Source: Streptomyces roseoverticillatus
GTDB lineage: Bacteria > Actinomycetota > Actinomycetes > Streptomycetales > Streptomycetaceae
Direction of reading: 5' to 3'
DNA: 64,000 nt
Assembly (NCBI RefSeq): GCF_000719265.1
Contig: NZ_JOFL01000014.1
Coordinates: 62,001-126,000 of the forward strand
This document shows positions 1 to 8,199 of this stretch, in pieces. The stretch's first letter is position 1. The number at the start of each line of letters is the position of its first letter. The notes under the pieces were generated by a model. That model did no database searches. It was not told the DNA's origin and worked only from the letters and a program-made list of their open reading frames with translations. Position numbers and translations under genes: made by a program.

Positions 1-524
1 TGCTGGTGCGCGGTGAAGAGGACCTCGGGCTCGTCCTCGTCCGTGGCGACGTTGTCGCTGATCTTGACGGCGACGATGTCGCGTCCCTCGAAGGACTTGC
101 CGATGACCTTCTTGCTCATGATGGCCGGGTGGGCGGCGACGTCCGCGTCGACCTCCGCCATGGCCTCCTTGTAGTTGTGGTACTTCGAGTCCTCCGGCGG
201 GAAGTCGTACGGCTCGGTGGCCCGGCCGCCCGAGCGGTCCGGCGGCCCCGGCAACCGGCTGACCCCGTAGCCCATCCGGCGGATGCGCTCGGCCTGGGCG
301 GCGTCGGCCGTGACGACGATCGAGGTGCCGCGCACGGCGTCGACGGAGACGCCGGTCGCGGCGACGGCGGTGCGCTGGGCGGCGGTACGAGGGCCGGTGA
401 CCTCGTACTCGTGAGTGGTCCCGCGGGCCTCCTCGGCACCGCGCGAGGCGGCGGGGACGGCCAGGGCCAGGGTGAGCACTGCGGCGAGGGCGGTCGCCCA
501 TCTGCCGCGCGAACGGGGTCGCAT
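1..524 (-). CDS. M14-type zinc carboxypeptidase, N-terminal part (cut by window edge)
   Basis: Secreted metallopeptidase expected to remove C-terminal residues from peptides outside the cell. Only the first ~174 residues lie in the window. Residues 1-28 form a signal peptide (MRPRSRGR, then an Ala/Leu/Val core and an Ala-Ala-Ser end). A propeptide-like stretch follows, then the lead-in to the catalytic domain: YHNYKEAMAEVDA, IGKSFEGRDIVAVKIS and, at the edge, EVLFTAHQ. In M14 enzymes this last segment runs into the zinc-binding HxxE motif, which is outside the window. The ATG at 524 has AGGAGA just upstream. It is divergent from the protease gene at 776. The family call rests on these N-terminal motifs only. 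Confidence 0.8.
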   Translation of the reverse strand, partial: MRPRSRGRWATALAAVLTLALAVPAASRGAEEARGTTHEYEVTGPRTAAQRTAVAATGVSVDAVRGTSIVVTADAAQAERIRRMGYGVSRLPGPPDRSGGRATEPYDFPPEDSKYHNYKEAMAEVDADVAAHPAIMSKKVIGKSFEGRDIVAVKISDNVATDEDEPEVLFTAHQ

Positions 525-775
525 GCGGTCTCCTGGGGGGTTCCAGTCGTGCGACGGGTGGGGGGTGTCGCGGGGGGGTGATAAGGGGGTTGCGTGGTCA
601 GTGTCGAGCGCTGTCATGAACAGGTCAACGTAAGAGAGGCGAGGGATTCCGGCCAAGTTGCCCTTCACTCCGGTGACTTCGGTCCGGCTGATTGCGCCCA
701 CCCCCACCGACACCAACAATGCGCATGTCAAAACCGAACAGGGCTTCGGCTCGGCTCAGAGAGGAACCACCCCCC

Positions 776-1630
776 ATGAGAAGACCTCTCGTCGGTGCGC
801 TCGCCACGCTGCTCCTCACGGGAGCGACCGTGGCCGGTGCGGGCACCGCCACCGCGGCTTCCCCGGACGGCGCCGCGGGCGCCAAGGACAGGCCCAAGGC
901 GGTCGGCTTCGCGGGCACCGTGGCGCTCAGCAACTGTTCAGGCTCCCTGGTCCGCCTACCGGGCTCGTCGGACAACGACCCCGGCCTCGTCATGACCAAC
1001 GGTCACTGCCTGGAGACCGGCATGCCGGGGCCCGGCGAGGTCATCACCGACCGGCCGTCCACGCGGACCTTCAGCCTGCTGAACTCCAGTGCGGGCAAGG
1101 TTGCCACACTGCGCGCCACAAAAGTCTCATACGCCACGATGACGGACACGGATGTCACCCTCTACGAGCTGAACACGACGTACGCGCAGATCAAGCAGCG
1201 CTACAAGATCGACGCTCTGAGCCTCTCCTCGGACCACCCCGTGGCCGGCACGTCCATCAAGGTCGTCTCCGGCTTCTGGAAGAAGATCTACAGCTGCAAC
1301 GCCGACGGGTTCGTCTACCGCCTCCGCGAGGCCGACTGGACCTGGAAGGACTCGCTCCGCTACACCTCGTCGTGCAACACGATAGGCGGCACGTCCGGCT
1401 CCCCGGTCCTCGACGCGAACACCGGCAAGGTCGTCGCGATCAACAACACCGGCAACGAGAGCGGCGAGCGCTGCACGATGAACAACCCGTGCGAGGAGGA
1501 CGAGAACGGCCAGGTGACCGTGCGGCAGGGCATCAACTACGCCCAGGAGACGTACGGCATAGCCAAGTGCTTCACCACCGGCAACAAGCTGGACCTGGGC
1601 CTCCCGGGCTGCGAACTGCCCAAGCCGTGA
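776..1630 (+). CDS. Secreted trypsin-like (S1-fold) serine protease
   Basis: Exported protease of 284 residues. A signal peptide covers about residues 1-29 (MRRPLVGALATLLLTG, ending near TATAA). The catalytic triad is readable: His in MTNGHCLE, Asp in TDTDVTLYEL, and Ser in GGTSGSPV. Cys residues around NCSGS, NGHC, YSCNAD and SSCNT suggest disulfides, as usual for exported actinobacterial S1 enzymes. An open frame extends upstream to 692, but the ATG at 776 is chosen because a purine-rich AGAGAGGAAC site precedes it and the signal peptide begins there. The substrate is not evident. It is divergent from the M14 carboxypeptidase gene, suggesting a small extracellular proteolysis locus. Confidence 0.85.
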   Translation: MRRPLVGALATLLLTGATVAGAGTATAASPDGAAGAKDRPKAVGFAGTVALSNCSGSLVRLPGSSDNDPGLVMTNGHCLETGMPGPGEVITDRPSTRTFSLLNSSAGKVATLRATKVSYATMTDTDVTLYELNTTYAQIKQRYKIDALSLSSDHPVAGTSIKVVSGFWKKIYSCNADGFVYRLREADWTWKDSLRYTSSCNTIGGTSGSPVLDANTGKVVAINNTGNESGERCTMNNPCEEDENGQVTVRQGINYAQETYGIAKCFTTGNKLDLGLPGCELPKP

Positions 1631-1650
1631 CGTTCCTCCGTCCCTGACCC

Positions 1651-1688
1651 GCTGCCGGACGGGCCTCCGGGCCGGTCCGGCGGCAGGC
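1651..1688 (+). terminator. GC-rich stem-loop after the protease gene
   Basis: CTGCCGGAC pairs imperfectly with GTCCGGCGGCAG about 20 bases after the protease stop. There is no strong T-run, so termination activity is inferred. Confidence 0.4.
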
Positions 1689-1860
1689 GTCCGGGTGAGC
1701 GGGCCTCCGGTGGATCGCGGGGTTTCGGGCAAGGGTTCTCCGAGGACCGGTTCTCAGCCGCTCCGTTCATGGATAAAGTGCGGAGGCGCCGGCACAGGGC
1801 AGCCAGTGTCGTGCTGCATCCGCCGCAGCCCCGCGGCACCGGAGGGAACGGGAAGCCGAC

Positions 1861-2766
1861 GTGCCCCTTGCGATAGCAGTCACCAGCCCCGACCTGGTGA
1901 TCTCACCGACCGACGGGCCGGTTCCCGACGCCGCCGTCCTCCGGCCGCCCGCCGAAGAGCCGCTGGAGACCGCCGTCGCCCGGGCGTCCGTCCTGCTCGA
2001 CCGGTGCGGGCACGTCGTCGTCCTCTACCCCGACTCGCTCCCCGGCCCGTACGTGCGGCGCCTGCACGCCGTGCGGGCAGTGCTGGAGAGCGAGCGGATC
2101 GCGCTGCTGCCCGTCGCGCTGCCGCCGCTCGCCGTGGGCGTACTGGCCCGGCAGTTACGGCAGTTGTCGGTCTCCGACCTGAGCCCCGGCGTGCTCGCCT
2201 CCGCCGCCCGGCTGCTCGCCCACTACATCCACGCGGGCGCCCTCCTCTCCAGCGTCACCCGGCTCGACCGCGTCGAGGTCGGGCTCGGCGCGCACGTCGC
2301 GTCCGCGCTGCCCGGCGCGCGGTTCGCCGTCCTCCTCAACCCCGGCCCGCGGCTGGTCCGCGTCGGCGGGGGCGAGGTCCCGGCCGGCCCCGGCTTCGCC
2401 ACGTGGATGACCGTCGCCCGCGGCAAGCCCGTCCGCGGCGACGACTGGGTGCTGGGGACCCTCGCCCCCCGCTGGCAGGTCCGGGGCGCCCAGGAGACCG
2501 TGCTGCCCGAGGAGTCCCGGCGCTGGTGGGGCACCCGGCGGGCCGTCGAGTTCGCGGCGGCCATCCCGGATCCGTCCGTGCTCTACCAGCTCGTGGCGTC
2601 CGTCCGGCGGGAGGAGTGCCACTGGTGCGGTCTCGAACTCATCGGCGACCGATGCGCGTTCTGCACCGGGCCCCTGCCGCGCGCCGACGGCGGCGGCCGG
2701 GGACAGGGCCCGCCGCCGCCACGCCGCGTCCGGCCGGCGGCCTCCGCCGTCCCGGCCCGCCGCTGA
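1861..2766 (+). CDS. Conserved actinobacterial protein with C-terminal zinc ribbon, first gene of the Tad locus
   Basis: 301 residues, no signal peptide. I recognise no enzymatic domain. Residues ~265-280 contain CHWCGLELIGDRCAFC, a CxxC...CxxC zinc-ribbon-like knuckle, followed by a Pro/Arg-rich basic tail. The preceding part is Leu/Ala/Val rich and soluble-looking. The GTG start at 1861 follows a GGAGGGAA site at a rather long distance. The gene lies 70 bases upstream of cpaB in the same direction, so it probably belongs to the pilus transcription unit. Codon 99 (2155-2157) is TTA, a rare leucine codon read in Streptomyces by the bldA tRNA. This makes translation a candidate for developmental control. 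Confidence 0.75.
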   Translation: MPLAIAVTSPDLVISPTDGPVPDAAVLRPPAEEPLETAVARASVLLDRCGHVVVLYPDSLPGPYVRRLHAVRAVLESERIALLPVALPPLAVGVLARQLRQLSVSDLSPGVLASAARLLAHYIHAGALLSSVTRLDRVEVGLGAHVASALPGARFAVLLNPGPRLVRVGGGEVPAGPGFATWMTVARGKPVRGDDWVLGTLAPRWQVRGAQETVLPEESRRWWGTRRAVEFAAAIPDPSVLYQLVASVRREECHWCGLELIGDRCAFCTGPLPRADGGGRGQGPPPPRRVRPAASAVPARR

Positions 2767-2836
2767 GCACTGTCCTCGGCGCCCCCCGGTCCGCCGCGTC
2801 CGCCCGGTCACGTCCCCGAACGAGGTTCGCCGCCCC

Positions 2837-3559
2837 ATGAATTCACGTCAGCGCCGCGGGATCATCCTCCTGCTCCTGTCGGTGCTCTGCGCCCTCGCCG
2901 CGTTCGCCGGAGTCTTCGCGGTCGTCCACGACGCCGAGTCCAAGCTCGGCCCCGAGGCCACGGCGTACCGGCTGAAGGCCGACATCCCGGCCTACCAGCA
3001 CCTGGAGGACGCCAAGGACCGCTTCGAGAAGGTCTCGATGCCCCGCCGCTGGCTGCCGTCCACGGCCGTCACCGACCTGCGCTACCTCGACGGCAAGATT
3101 TCCGTCACTCCCCTCCGCAGGGGATCGCTGCTCCAGCAGGACATGGCCGTCGCCCGGCCGGCGCTGCGGCCCGGCCAGCAGGAGATCGCCATCATGATCG
3201 ACGCGGCGACGGGCGTCGCGGGCAAGATCTACGCCGGGGCGAAGGTCAACGTCTACGCCACCTTCGACGGCAAAGACCAGGGCGGCAAGCCGGTGTCCAA
3301 GGTGATCGTCACCAACGCCCAGGTCATCCAGGTCGGCAAGCTGACGCCCTTCGACCGCGACAGCGGCAGCGGCACGGCCGGGGTGCGGCGCGGCGGGGAG
3401 GCCGTGCCGATCACCTTCGCGCTGGACACCAAGGACGCCCAGCGGGTGGCCTACGCGGAGTCCTTCGCCTCCCACGTCCGGCTCGCGCTGGTCGCCCCCG
3501 GCGGCGACGACGCGGTCAGCGGCAGCGACCGCACCTACACGCTCGACGGCGACAAGTAG
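2837..3559 (+). CDS. cpaB: CpaB/RcpC-like Flp pilus assembly protein (SAF domain)
   Basis: 240 residues. An N-terminal membrane anchor (residues ~8-30, GIILLLLSVLCALAAFAG) leads into an exported domain. That domain has the layout of CpaB proteins: a SAF-like segment around residues 45-110 (ADIPAYQHLE, LRRGSLLQQDM) and the family core RPGQQEIAIMIDAATGVAGKI near residue 115. It ends in a beta-rich region (KVNVYATFDGK, VIVTNAQVIQVG). CpaB proteins assist assembly of the Tad secretion apparatus. The stop is followed after 14 bases by the start of the TadZ-like gene, so the two are almost certainly cotranscribed. Confidence 0.85.
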   Translation: MNSRQRRGIILLLLSVLCALAAFAGVFAVVHDAESKLGPEATAYRLKADIPAYQHLEDAKDRFEKVSMPRRWLPSTAVTDLRYLDGKISVTPLRRGSLLQQDMAVARPALRPGQQEIAIMIDAATGVAGKIYAGAKVNVYATFDGKDQGGKPVSKVIVTNAQVIQVGKLTPFDRDSGSGTAGVRRGGEAVPITFALDTKDAQRVAYAESFASHVRLALVAPGGDDAVSGSDRTYTLDGDK

Positions 3560-3573
3560 AGCAGGGGAGAACG

Positions 3574-5247
3574 GTGACCATCAGGATCCTCCCGGCCGTC
3601 GGCGACCCGGACGCCGCCCGCGCCATCGGCGGCCTGCTCGGCCAGCTGCCCGGCGTCGAACCGCTGCAGGCCGTCGGGGACTCGGCCCGCCTGCTCGACA
3701 CGCTCGCCGTGCTGGCGGCGGCCTCCGTGGACGAGCTCCCCGAGGTCGTGCTCGTCCACGAGCGGCTCGGCCCCCTGCCCGCGCTGGAGGTCATCCGCGA
3801 AGTGGCCCTGCGCTTCCCGGCGACCGGCGTCGTGCTCGTGACCGCCGACCAGGGGCCCGCCCTCTACGCCGCCGCCATGGACGCGGGCGCGCGCGGCCTC
3901 GCCGGCCTGCCGCTGGTGTACGACGAGGTCGGCGCCCGCGTCCAGGCCGCCGCCCACTGGGCGACCGGCGTCCGCCGCCACCTGGGCAGCGCCGGCGAGG
4001 GGTCCGGCGGCGGGCCGGGCGGGACGCTCCTCGCGGTGGCCGGCGCCAAGGGCGGCGTCGGGACGACCGTCACCGCCGTCCAGCTCGCCCTCGCCGCGTG
4101 CGCCGCCGGACGGAGCGTCGTACTCGTCGACCTGGACCTGCAGTCGGGCGACATCGCCTCGTACCTGGACGTGCAGTTCCGCCGGTCGATCGCCGACCTG
4201 GCGGGCATCAGCGACATCTCGCCGCGGGTCCTGCAGGACGCCGTCTTCCCGCACCCGACGGGCCTCGGGCTGCTGCTGGCGCCCGCCGACGGGGAGCGCG
4301 GCGAGGAGGTCGGCGACCTCGCGGCCCGGCAGATCGCGGCCGCGCTGCGAAGCCGGTACGAACTGGTCATCGCCGACTGCGGCACGCAGATGACGGCCGC
4401 GGGCGCCGCCGTCGTGGAGACGGCCGACGTGGCGCTGCTGGTGACGACGCCGGACGTGGTGTCCGTACGGGCCGCGAAGCGCATGGTGCGGCTGTGGGAC
4501 CGGCTGCAGGTCCGCAAGGCCGCCGACACCGTGACCGTCCTCAACCGGCACACCCGGCACAGCGAGATCCAGCCCGCCCTGGTGGAGCGGACCACGGGCA
4601 CGCGGACCGCCCGGACGACGGTCCCGGCGGGCTACAAGGAGCTGCAGCCCGCCGTCGACTCGGGGCGGATGCAGGACCTCGACGCCCGCTCGGGGGTGCG
4701 GCAGGCCCTGTGGGCCCTCGCGGGGGAGCTCGGCCTGATCACCGCCCCGGGCGCGGGTGCCGGGCCCTTACGCGGCGCCGCCGCCCATGCGGGCCGGTCG
4801 CTCACCGGCGGCGCACGGCGCAGGCGGGCCATAGGGAGCGGCGGCGGCACCGGGGCCGATCAGCTCTCTCCCGTGCCGATGGGCCGTTTCCGGCGGCGCG
4901 GGGGCGGCGACCGGGGGCAGGTCGCCGTGGAGTTCCTGGGCATCCTGCCGCTGATCCTCGCGGTGCTGGTGGTGGTGTGGCAGTGCGTGCTGGTCGGCTA
5001 CACGTACGCGCTCGCCGGGAACGCGGCGGACAAGGGCGCGCGGGCGGCCGCCGTCGGGGGCGACTGCGCGGCGGCCGCGCGGGCGGACCTGCCGGGGGCG
5101 TGGCGCGGCGGCCCGGAGTGCGGCGGGCGCGGCACGGGCGTCGTCCGCGCGGAGGTCTCCCTGCAGGTGCCCGCGCTGTTCCCGGGCCTGGTGAACTGGC
5201 CGTGGACGGTGACGGGTTCAGCGGGCGCGGCGGAGGAGGAGCGGTGA
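3574..5247 (+). CDS. TadZ/CpaE-like ATPase fused in frame to a TadE-like pseudopilin domain
   Basis: 557 residues. Residues ~1-125 resemble the receiver-like N-domain of CpaE/TadZ. Residues ~150-390 are a MinD/ParA-type ATPase with a deviant Walker A, AGAKGGVGTTVT, and VVLVDLDLQSGDIASYLD. TadZ proteins localise the Tad machine at the pole or membrane. After a low-complexity linker (~395-440) comes a TadE-like module: RGQVAVEFLGILPLILAVLV, a single membrane helix, and a Cys-containing exported tail. TadE is usually a separate gene. An internal ATG at 4879 could start it, but no Shine-Dalgarno-like site precedes it. Codon 399 (4768-4770), in the linker, is TTA. The GTG start at 3574 follows GGGGAG, and the stop overlaps the next start. 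Confidence 0.8.
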   Translation: MTIRILPAVGDPDAARAIGGLLGQLPGVEPLQAVGDSARLLDTLAVLAAASVDELPEVVLVHERLGPLPALEVIREVALRFPATGVVLVTADQGPALYAAAMDAGARGLAGLPLVYDEVGARVQAAAHWATGVRRHLGSAGEGSGGGPGGTLLAVAGAKGGVGTTVTAVQLALAACAAGRSVVLVDLDLQSGDIASYLDVQFRRSIADLAGISDISPRVLQDAVFPHPTGLGLLLAPADGERGEEVGDLAARQIAAALRSRYELVIADCGTQMTAAGAAVVETADVALLVTTPDVVSVRAAKRMVRLWDRLQVRKAADTVTVLNRHTRHSEIQPALVERTTGTRTARTTVPAGYKELQPAVDSGRMQDLDARSGVRQALWALAGELGLITAPGAGAGPLRGAAAHAGRSLTGGARRRRAIGSGGGTGADQLSPVPMGRFRRRGGGDRGQVAVEFLGILPLILAVLVVVWQCVLVGYTYALAGNAADKGARAAAVGGDCAAAARADLPGAWRGGPECGGRGTGVVRAEVSLQVPALFPGLVNWPWTVTGSAGAAEEER

Positions 5248-5876
5248 GCCCGCGGCGGCGTGCGGGACGCGATGTGAGCGGCCGGATCGCGGCCGGGCGG
5301 GCTGCGGCAGGGCCTCCGGCGGCCGGGCGGGTTGTGCCGCGAGGGGCCGTCCGCCCGGAGACGGCCGTCCGCGCGAAGGAGTCCGTCCGGCCGGGAGACC
5401 CCCGGCCCGCACCCGGCCGGGTGGCCGCCGGCCGGGTTGAGGGGCCCCACCAGCCGGGATCGGATGCTCGTCCCGGACGATCCGTCCGCCGCCGTGACCG
5501 CGGGTCTCTGTCCATCGAGCTCATCGGGTTCCTGCCGGTGCTCCTGCTCGTCGGGCTCGCCGCGATCCAGCTGGGGCTCGCCGCGTACGCCGCGCAGCAG
5601 GCCGGCAGCGCGGCCCGGGCGGCGGCGCGGACCGCGTCGCTCGACGACCCGCGCATGTCGCCCGCCGCGGCCGGGCGGGCGGCCATGAGCGGGTGGCTGC
5701 GGATGGCCGGAGCGCCGGCCGCGGCGCCGTGCGCGGCCGGCGCCCCGCAGACCACCGCCGAAGTCACGGTCGTGATCCCGGCCGTGCTGCCGCTGCTCGG
5801 CGAGAGGTCCGTGACGCGCCGGGCCACGATGCCCTGCCCGGCGGACCCCTACCCGCCACTGAGGAGCGCGCCGTGA
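5244..5876 (+). CDS. Second TadE-like minor pilin/pseudopilin
   Basis: 210 residues from the GTG at 5244, which overlaps the previous stop (GTGA). Residues ~1-85 are an Arg/Ala/Pro/Gly-rich, probably disordered segment. Then comes RRDRGSLSIELIGFLPVLLL, the charged lead, cleavage region and hydrophobic helix of a TadE-type protein, and an exported Ala-rich domain with two Cys. In-frame GTG codons at 5274 and 5334 could shorten the odd N-terminus, so the start is uncertain. The helix position and the operon context support a minor pilin inserted in the membrane by the Tad machine. Confidence 0.75.
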   Translation: MSPRRRAGRDVSGRIAAGRAAAGPPAAGRVVPRGAVRPETAVRAKESVRPGDPRPAPGRVAAGRVEGPHQPGSDARPGRSVRRRDRGSLSIELIGFLPVLLLVGLAAIQLGLAAYAAQQAGSAARAAARTASLDDPRMSPAAAGRAAMSGWLRMAGAPAAAPCAAGAPQTTAEVTVVIPAVLPLLGERSVTRRATMPCPADPYPPLRSAP

Positions 5877-7216
5877 GCCTGCGGGCCCGTATCACCGCCC
5901 CCGAACCGGCCGCCGGCGGCCGGGAGTCGGACCACCTCGTCCCCGTCTACCGGGCCAAGCTGCTCGAAGAGATCGACCTGGCCGAGATGTCGGCCCTCGC
6001 CGCCTCCGAGCGCCGCACGCGCCTGGAGCGCGTCCTGGGCCACATCATCAGCCGCGAGGGGCCGGTCCTGTCCACCGCGGAGCGGGACCGGCTCATCCGC
6101 CGCGTCGTGGACGAGGCGCTCGGCCTGGGCGTCCTCGAACCGCTCCTGGAGGACCCCTCCATCACCGAGATCATGGTCAACGGGCCCGACCAGATCTTCA
6201 TCGAGCGCGCGGGCCGCGTCGAGCCCGTACCCGTGCGCTTCGCGTCGAACGAGCAGCTCATGCAGACCATCGAGCGCATCGTCTCCACCGTCAACCGCCG
6301 CGTGGACGAGTCGAACCCGATGGTCGACGCCCGGCTGCCGAGCGGCGAGCGCGTCAACGTCATCATCCCGCCGCTGGCCCTCAACGGCGCGACGCTGACC
6401 ATCCGCCGCTTCCCGCGCGCGTACACCCTGACCGAGCTCATCGGCATGGGCACGCTCGACGAGCGGATGCTGATGCTGCTCTCCGCGCTCGTCCGGGCGA
6501 AGTTCAACGTGGTGGTGTCGGGCCCGACCGGCTCCGGCAAGACGACGCTGCTCAACGCCCTCTCGGGGCTGATCCCGGAGGGGGAGCGCATCATCACCGT
6601 CGAGGACGCCGCCGAACTGCAGCTGCAGCAGGCGCACGTCATCCGCCTCGAATCGCGGCCGCCCAACGTCGAGGGCAAGGGCCGGATCACCATCCGCGAC
6701 CTCGTGCGCAACTCCCTGCGCATGCGCCCCGACCGCATCATCGTCGGCGAGGTGCGCGGCGGCGAGACCCTCGACATGCTCCAGGCGATGTCCACCGGCC
6801 ACGACGGCTCGCTGGCCACCGTGCACGCCAACAGCGCGGAGGACGCGCTGATGCGGCTGCAGACGCTCGCCTCGATGTCGGAGGTCAAGGTCCCCTACGA
6901 GGCGCTGCGCGACCAGATCAACAGCGCCGTGGACTGCGTCATCCAGCTCACCCGGCAGGCCGACGGATCCCGCCGCGTCGCGGAGGTCGCCCTGCTCGAC
7001 TCCCACGGCCACGAGGACTACCGCCTGGCCACCGTCAGCCGCTTCGAGGCCTTGCCGGTGGACGCCGACCGGATCGTGCGCGGCGGCTTCCGCTGCTTCC
7101 CGGTGCCGGAGCGGGTCGCGGACCGGCTGCGGCTCGCCGGGGAGTCCGTGCCCCCGGCCTTCGGCGTCGCCGCGTTCCCCGCCGAGCTGACGGTCCGCGA
7201 AGCGGGACAGAGGTAG
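5873..7216 (+). CDS. tadA: TadA/CpaF secretion ATPase
   Basis: 447-residue hexameric ATPase that powers Flp pilus assembly on the cytoplasmic face. The N-domain (~1-170) contains LEPLLEDPSITEIMVNGPD, characteristic of CpaF. The motor domain has Walker A SGPTGSGKTTLLNAL, an Asp box at IITVEDAAELQL, Walker B RPDRIIVGEVRGGETLDML and a His box at STGHDGSLATVHANS. The length is normal for the family. The GTG start at 5873 overlaps the previous stop (GTGA), indicating translational coupling. This is the most secure anchor for the Tad assignment. Confidence 0.95.
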   Translation: MSLRARITAPEPAAGGRESDHLVPVYRAKLLEEIDLAEMSALAASERRTRLERVLGHIISREGPVLSTAERDRLIRRVVDEALGLGVLEPLLEDPSITEIMVNGPDQIFIERAGRVEPVPVRFASNEQLMQTIERIVSTVNRRVDESNPMVDARLPSGERVNVIIPPLALNGATLTIRRFPRAYTLTELIGMGTLDERMLMLLSALVRAKFNVVVSGPTGSGKTTLLNALSGLIPEGERIITVEDAAELQLQQAHVIRLESRPPNVEGKGRITIRDLVRNSLRMRPDRIIVGEVRGGETLDMLQAMSTGHDGSLATVHANSAEDALMRLQTLASMSEVKVPYEALRDQINSAVDCVIQLTRQADGSRRVAEVALLDSHGHEDYRLATVSRFEALPVDADRIVRGGFRCFPVPERVADRLRLAGESVPPAFGVAAFPAELTVREAGQR

Positions 7217-7231
7217 GGGGGAGAGGGGATC

Positions 7232-8179
7232 ATGGACGATCTCGGACAGCTGGTCGCGCTGACCGTCGGGGCCACCCTGCTGGCCGGTGTCCTGGGCATC
7301 GCGGGCCTGCAGTTCTACGCGTCGGGGAAGGCGCAGCGCCGCGCCCTGGCCGAGCGGCTCGCCGACGCGCCCGCCCTGCCGCCGGCCGGGAGCCCCCGCC
7401 GCTTCGCGCGCCTCGACCGGCGGCTGCGCGCCACGCGGGCGGGGCGCAGGCTGGAGCGCCGGCTCGCCGCGACCGGCCTGGACGTCACCCCCGCCGAGTT
7501 CACCGCGGGCACGCTGGGCGCGGCGGCCGGGCTGTGGCTGGTAGCGGCCGGCGCCCTCGCGCCGTTCTTCGGGCCCCTGGCCGCCGCGGTCACCGTCTGG
7601 ACCGCGTCCGGCTTCCTCGCCCGCCAGCGCCGCAAACGCATCGAGAAGTTCATCAACCAGCTCCCCGAGCTCTCGCGCATCCTCGCCAACGCCACCCAGG
7701 CCGGGCTCGCGCTGCGCACCGCCCTCGGCATGGCCGCCGAGGAGATGGACGCGCCGGCCGGCGAGGAGCTCGGCAAGGTCGCCGACCGGCTCGCCGTCGG
7801 GCACTCGGTCGACGACGCGCTGGGCGAGCTGGCCGACCGGCTGCCCTCCCGCGAGCTGGTCGTCCTCGTGACCACCCTGGTGCTGTCCAACCGGGCCGGC
7901 GGCACGGTCGTCAGCTCGCTGCGCAACCTCACGCGGACGCTGGAGGAGCGCAAGGAGACCCGGCGCGAGGTCCGCACCCAGCTGTCCCAGGTGACCGTCA
8001 CGGCGTACGTCGTACCGCTGATGGGCCTCGGCACGCTGCTGCTCACGGACCGCATCGCGCCCGGCTCGATCGACCGGATGACCTCGTCGTTCCCGGGCCA
8101 GGCGGCCGTGGTCACCGCCTTCGTGCTCTACGGGCTCGGGTTCTTCGTCATCCGGCGCCTGTCCAGGATCGACGTCTGA
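7232..8179 (+). CDS. tadB: TadB-like inner-membrane platform protein (type II secretion F family)
   Basis: 315 residues. Membrane helices lie near residues 8-28, ~90-125 (two close helices) and ~265-310. Between them is a GspF-type cytoplasmic helical domain with KRIEKFINQLPELSRILANA, TQAGLALRTALGMAAEEMDAP and VLVTTLVLSNRAGGTVVSSL. TadB and TadC form the platform with which TadA engages. The start ATG at 7232 follows a GGGGGAGAGGGG stretch. The gene is 15 bases after tadA and 20 bases before tadC. Confidence 0.92.
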   Translation: MDDLGQLVALTVGATLLAGVLGIAGLQFYASGKAQRRALAERLADAPALPPAGSPRRFARLDRRLRATRAGRRLERRLAATGLDVTPAEFTAGTLGAAAGLWLVAAGALAPFFGPLAAAVTVWTASGFLARQRRKRIEKFINQLPELSRILANATQAGLALRTALGMAAEEMDAPAGEELGKVADRLAVGHSVDDALGELADRLPSRELVVLVTTLVLSNRAGGTVVSSLRNLTRTLEERKETRREVRTQLSQVTVTAYVVPLMGLGTLLLTDRIAPGSIDRMTSSFPGQAAVVTAFVLYGLGFFVIRRLSRIDV

Positions 8180-8199
8180 GGGGCGGGGGCGCAACGGAC

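Noticed and set aside
4879..5247. Separate TadE gene starting at the internal ATG
   Set aside because: No Shine-Dalgarno-like sequence precedes 4879 and the upstream frame is continuous, so the fusion reading is preferred, though not proven.
5849..8194. A 781-codon minus-strand open frame opposite tadA/tadB
   Set aside because: Shadow of the Tad genes; no recognisable domain or start signal.
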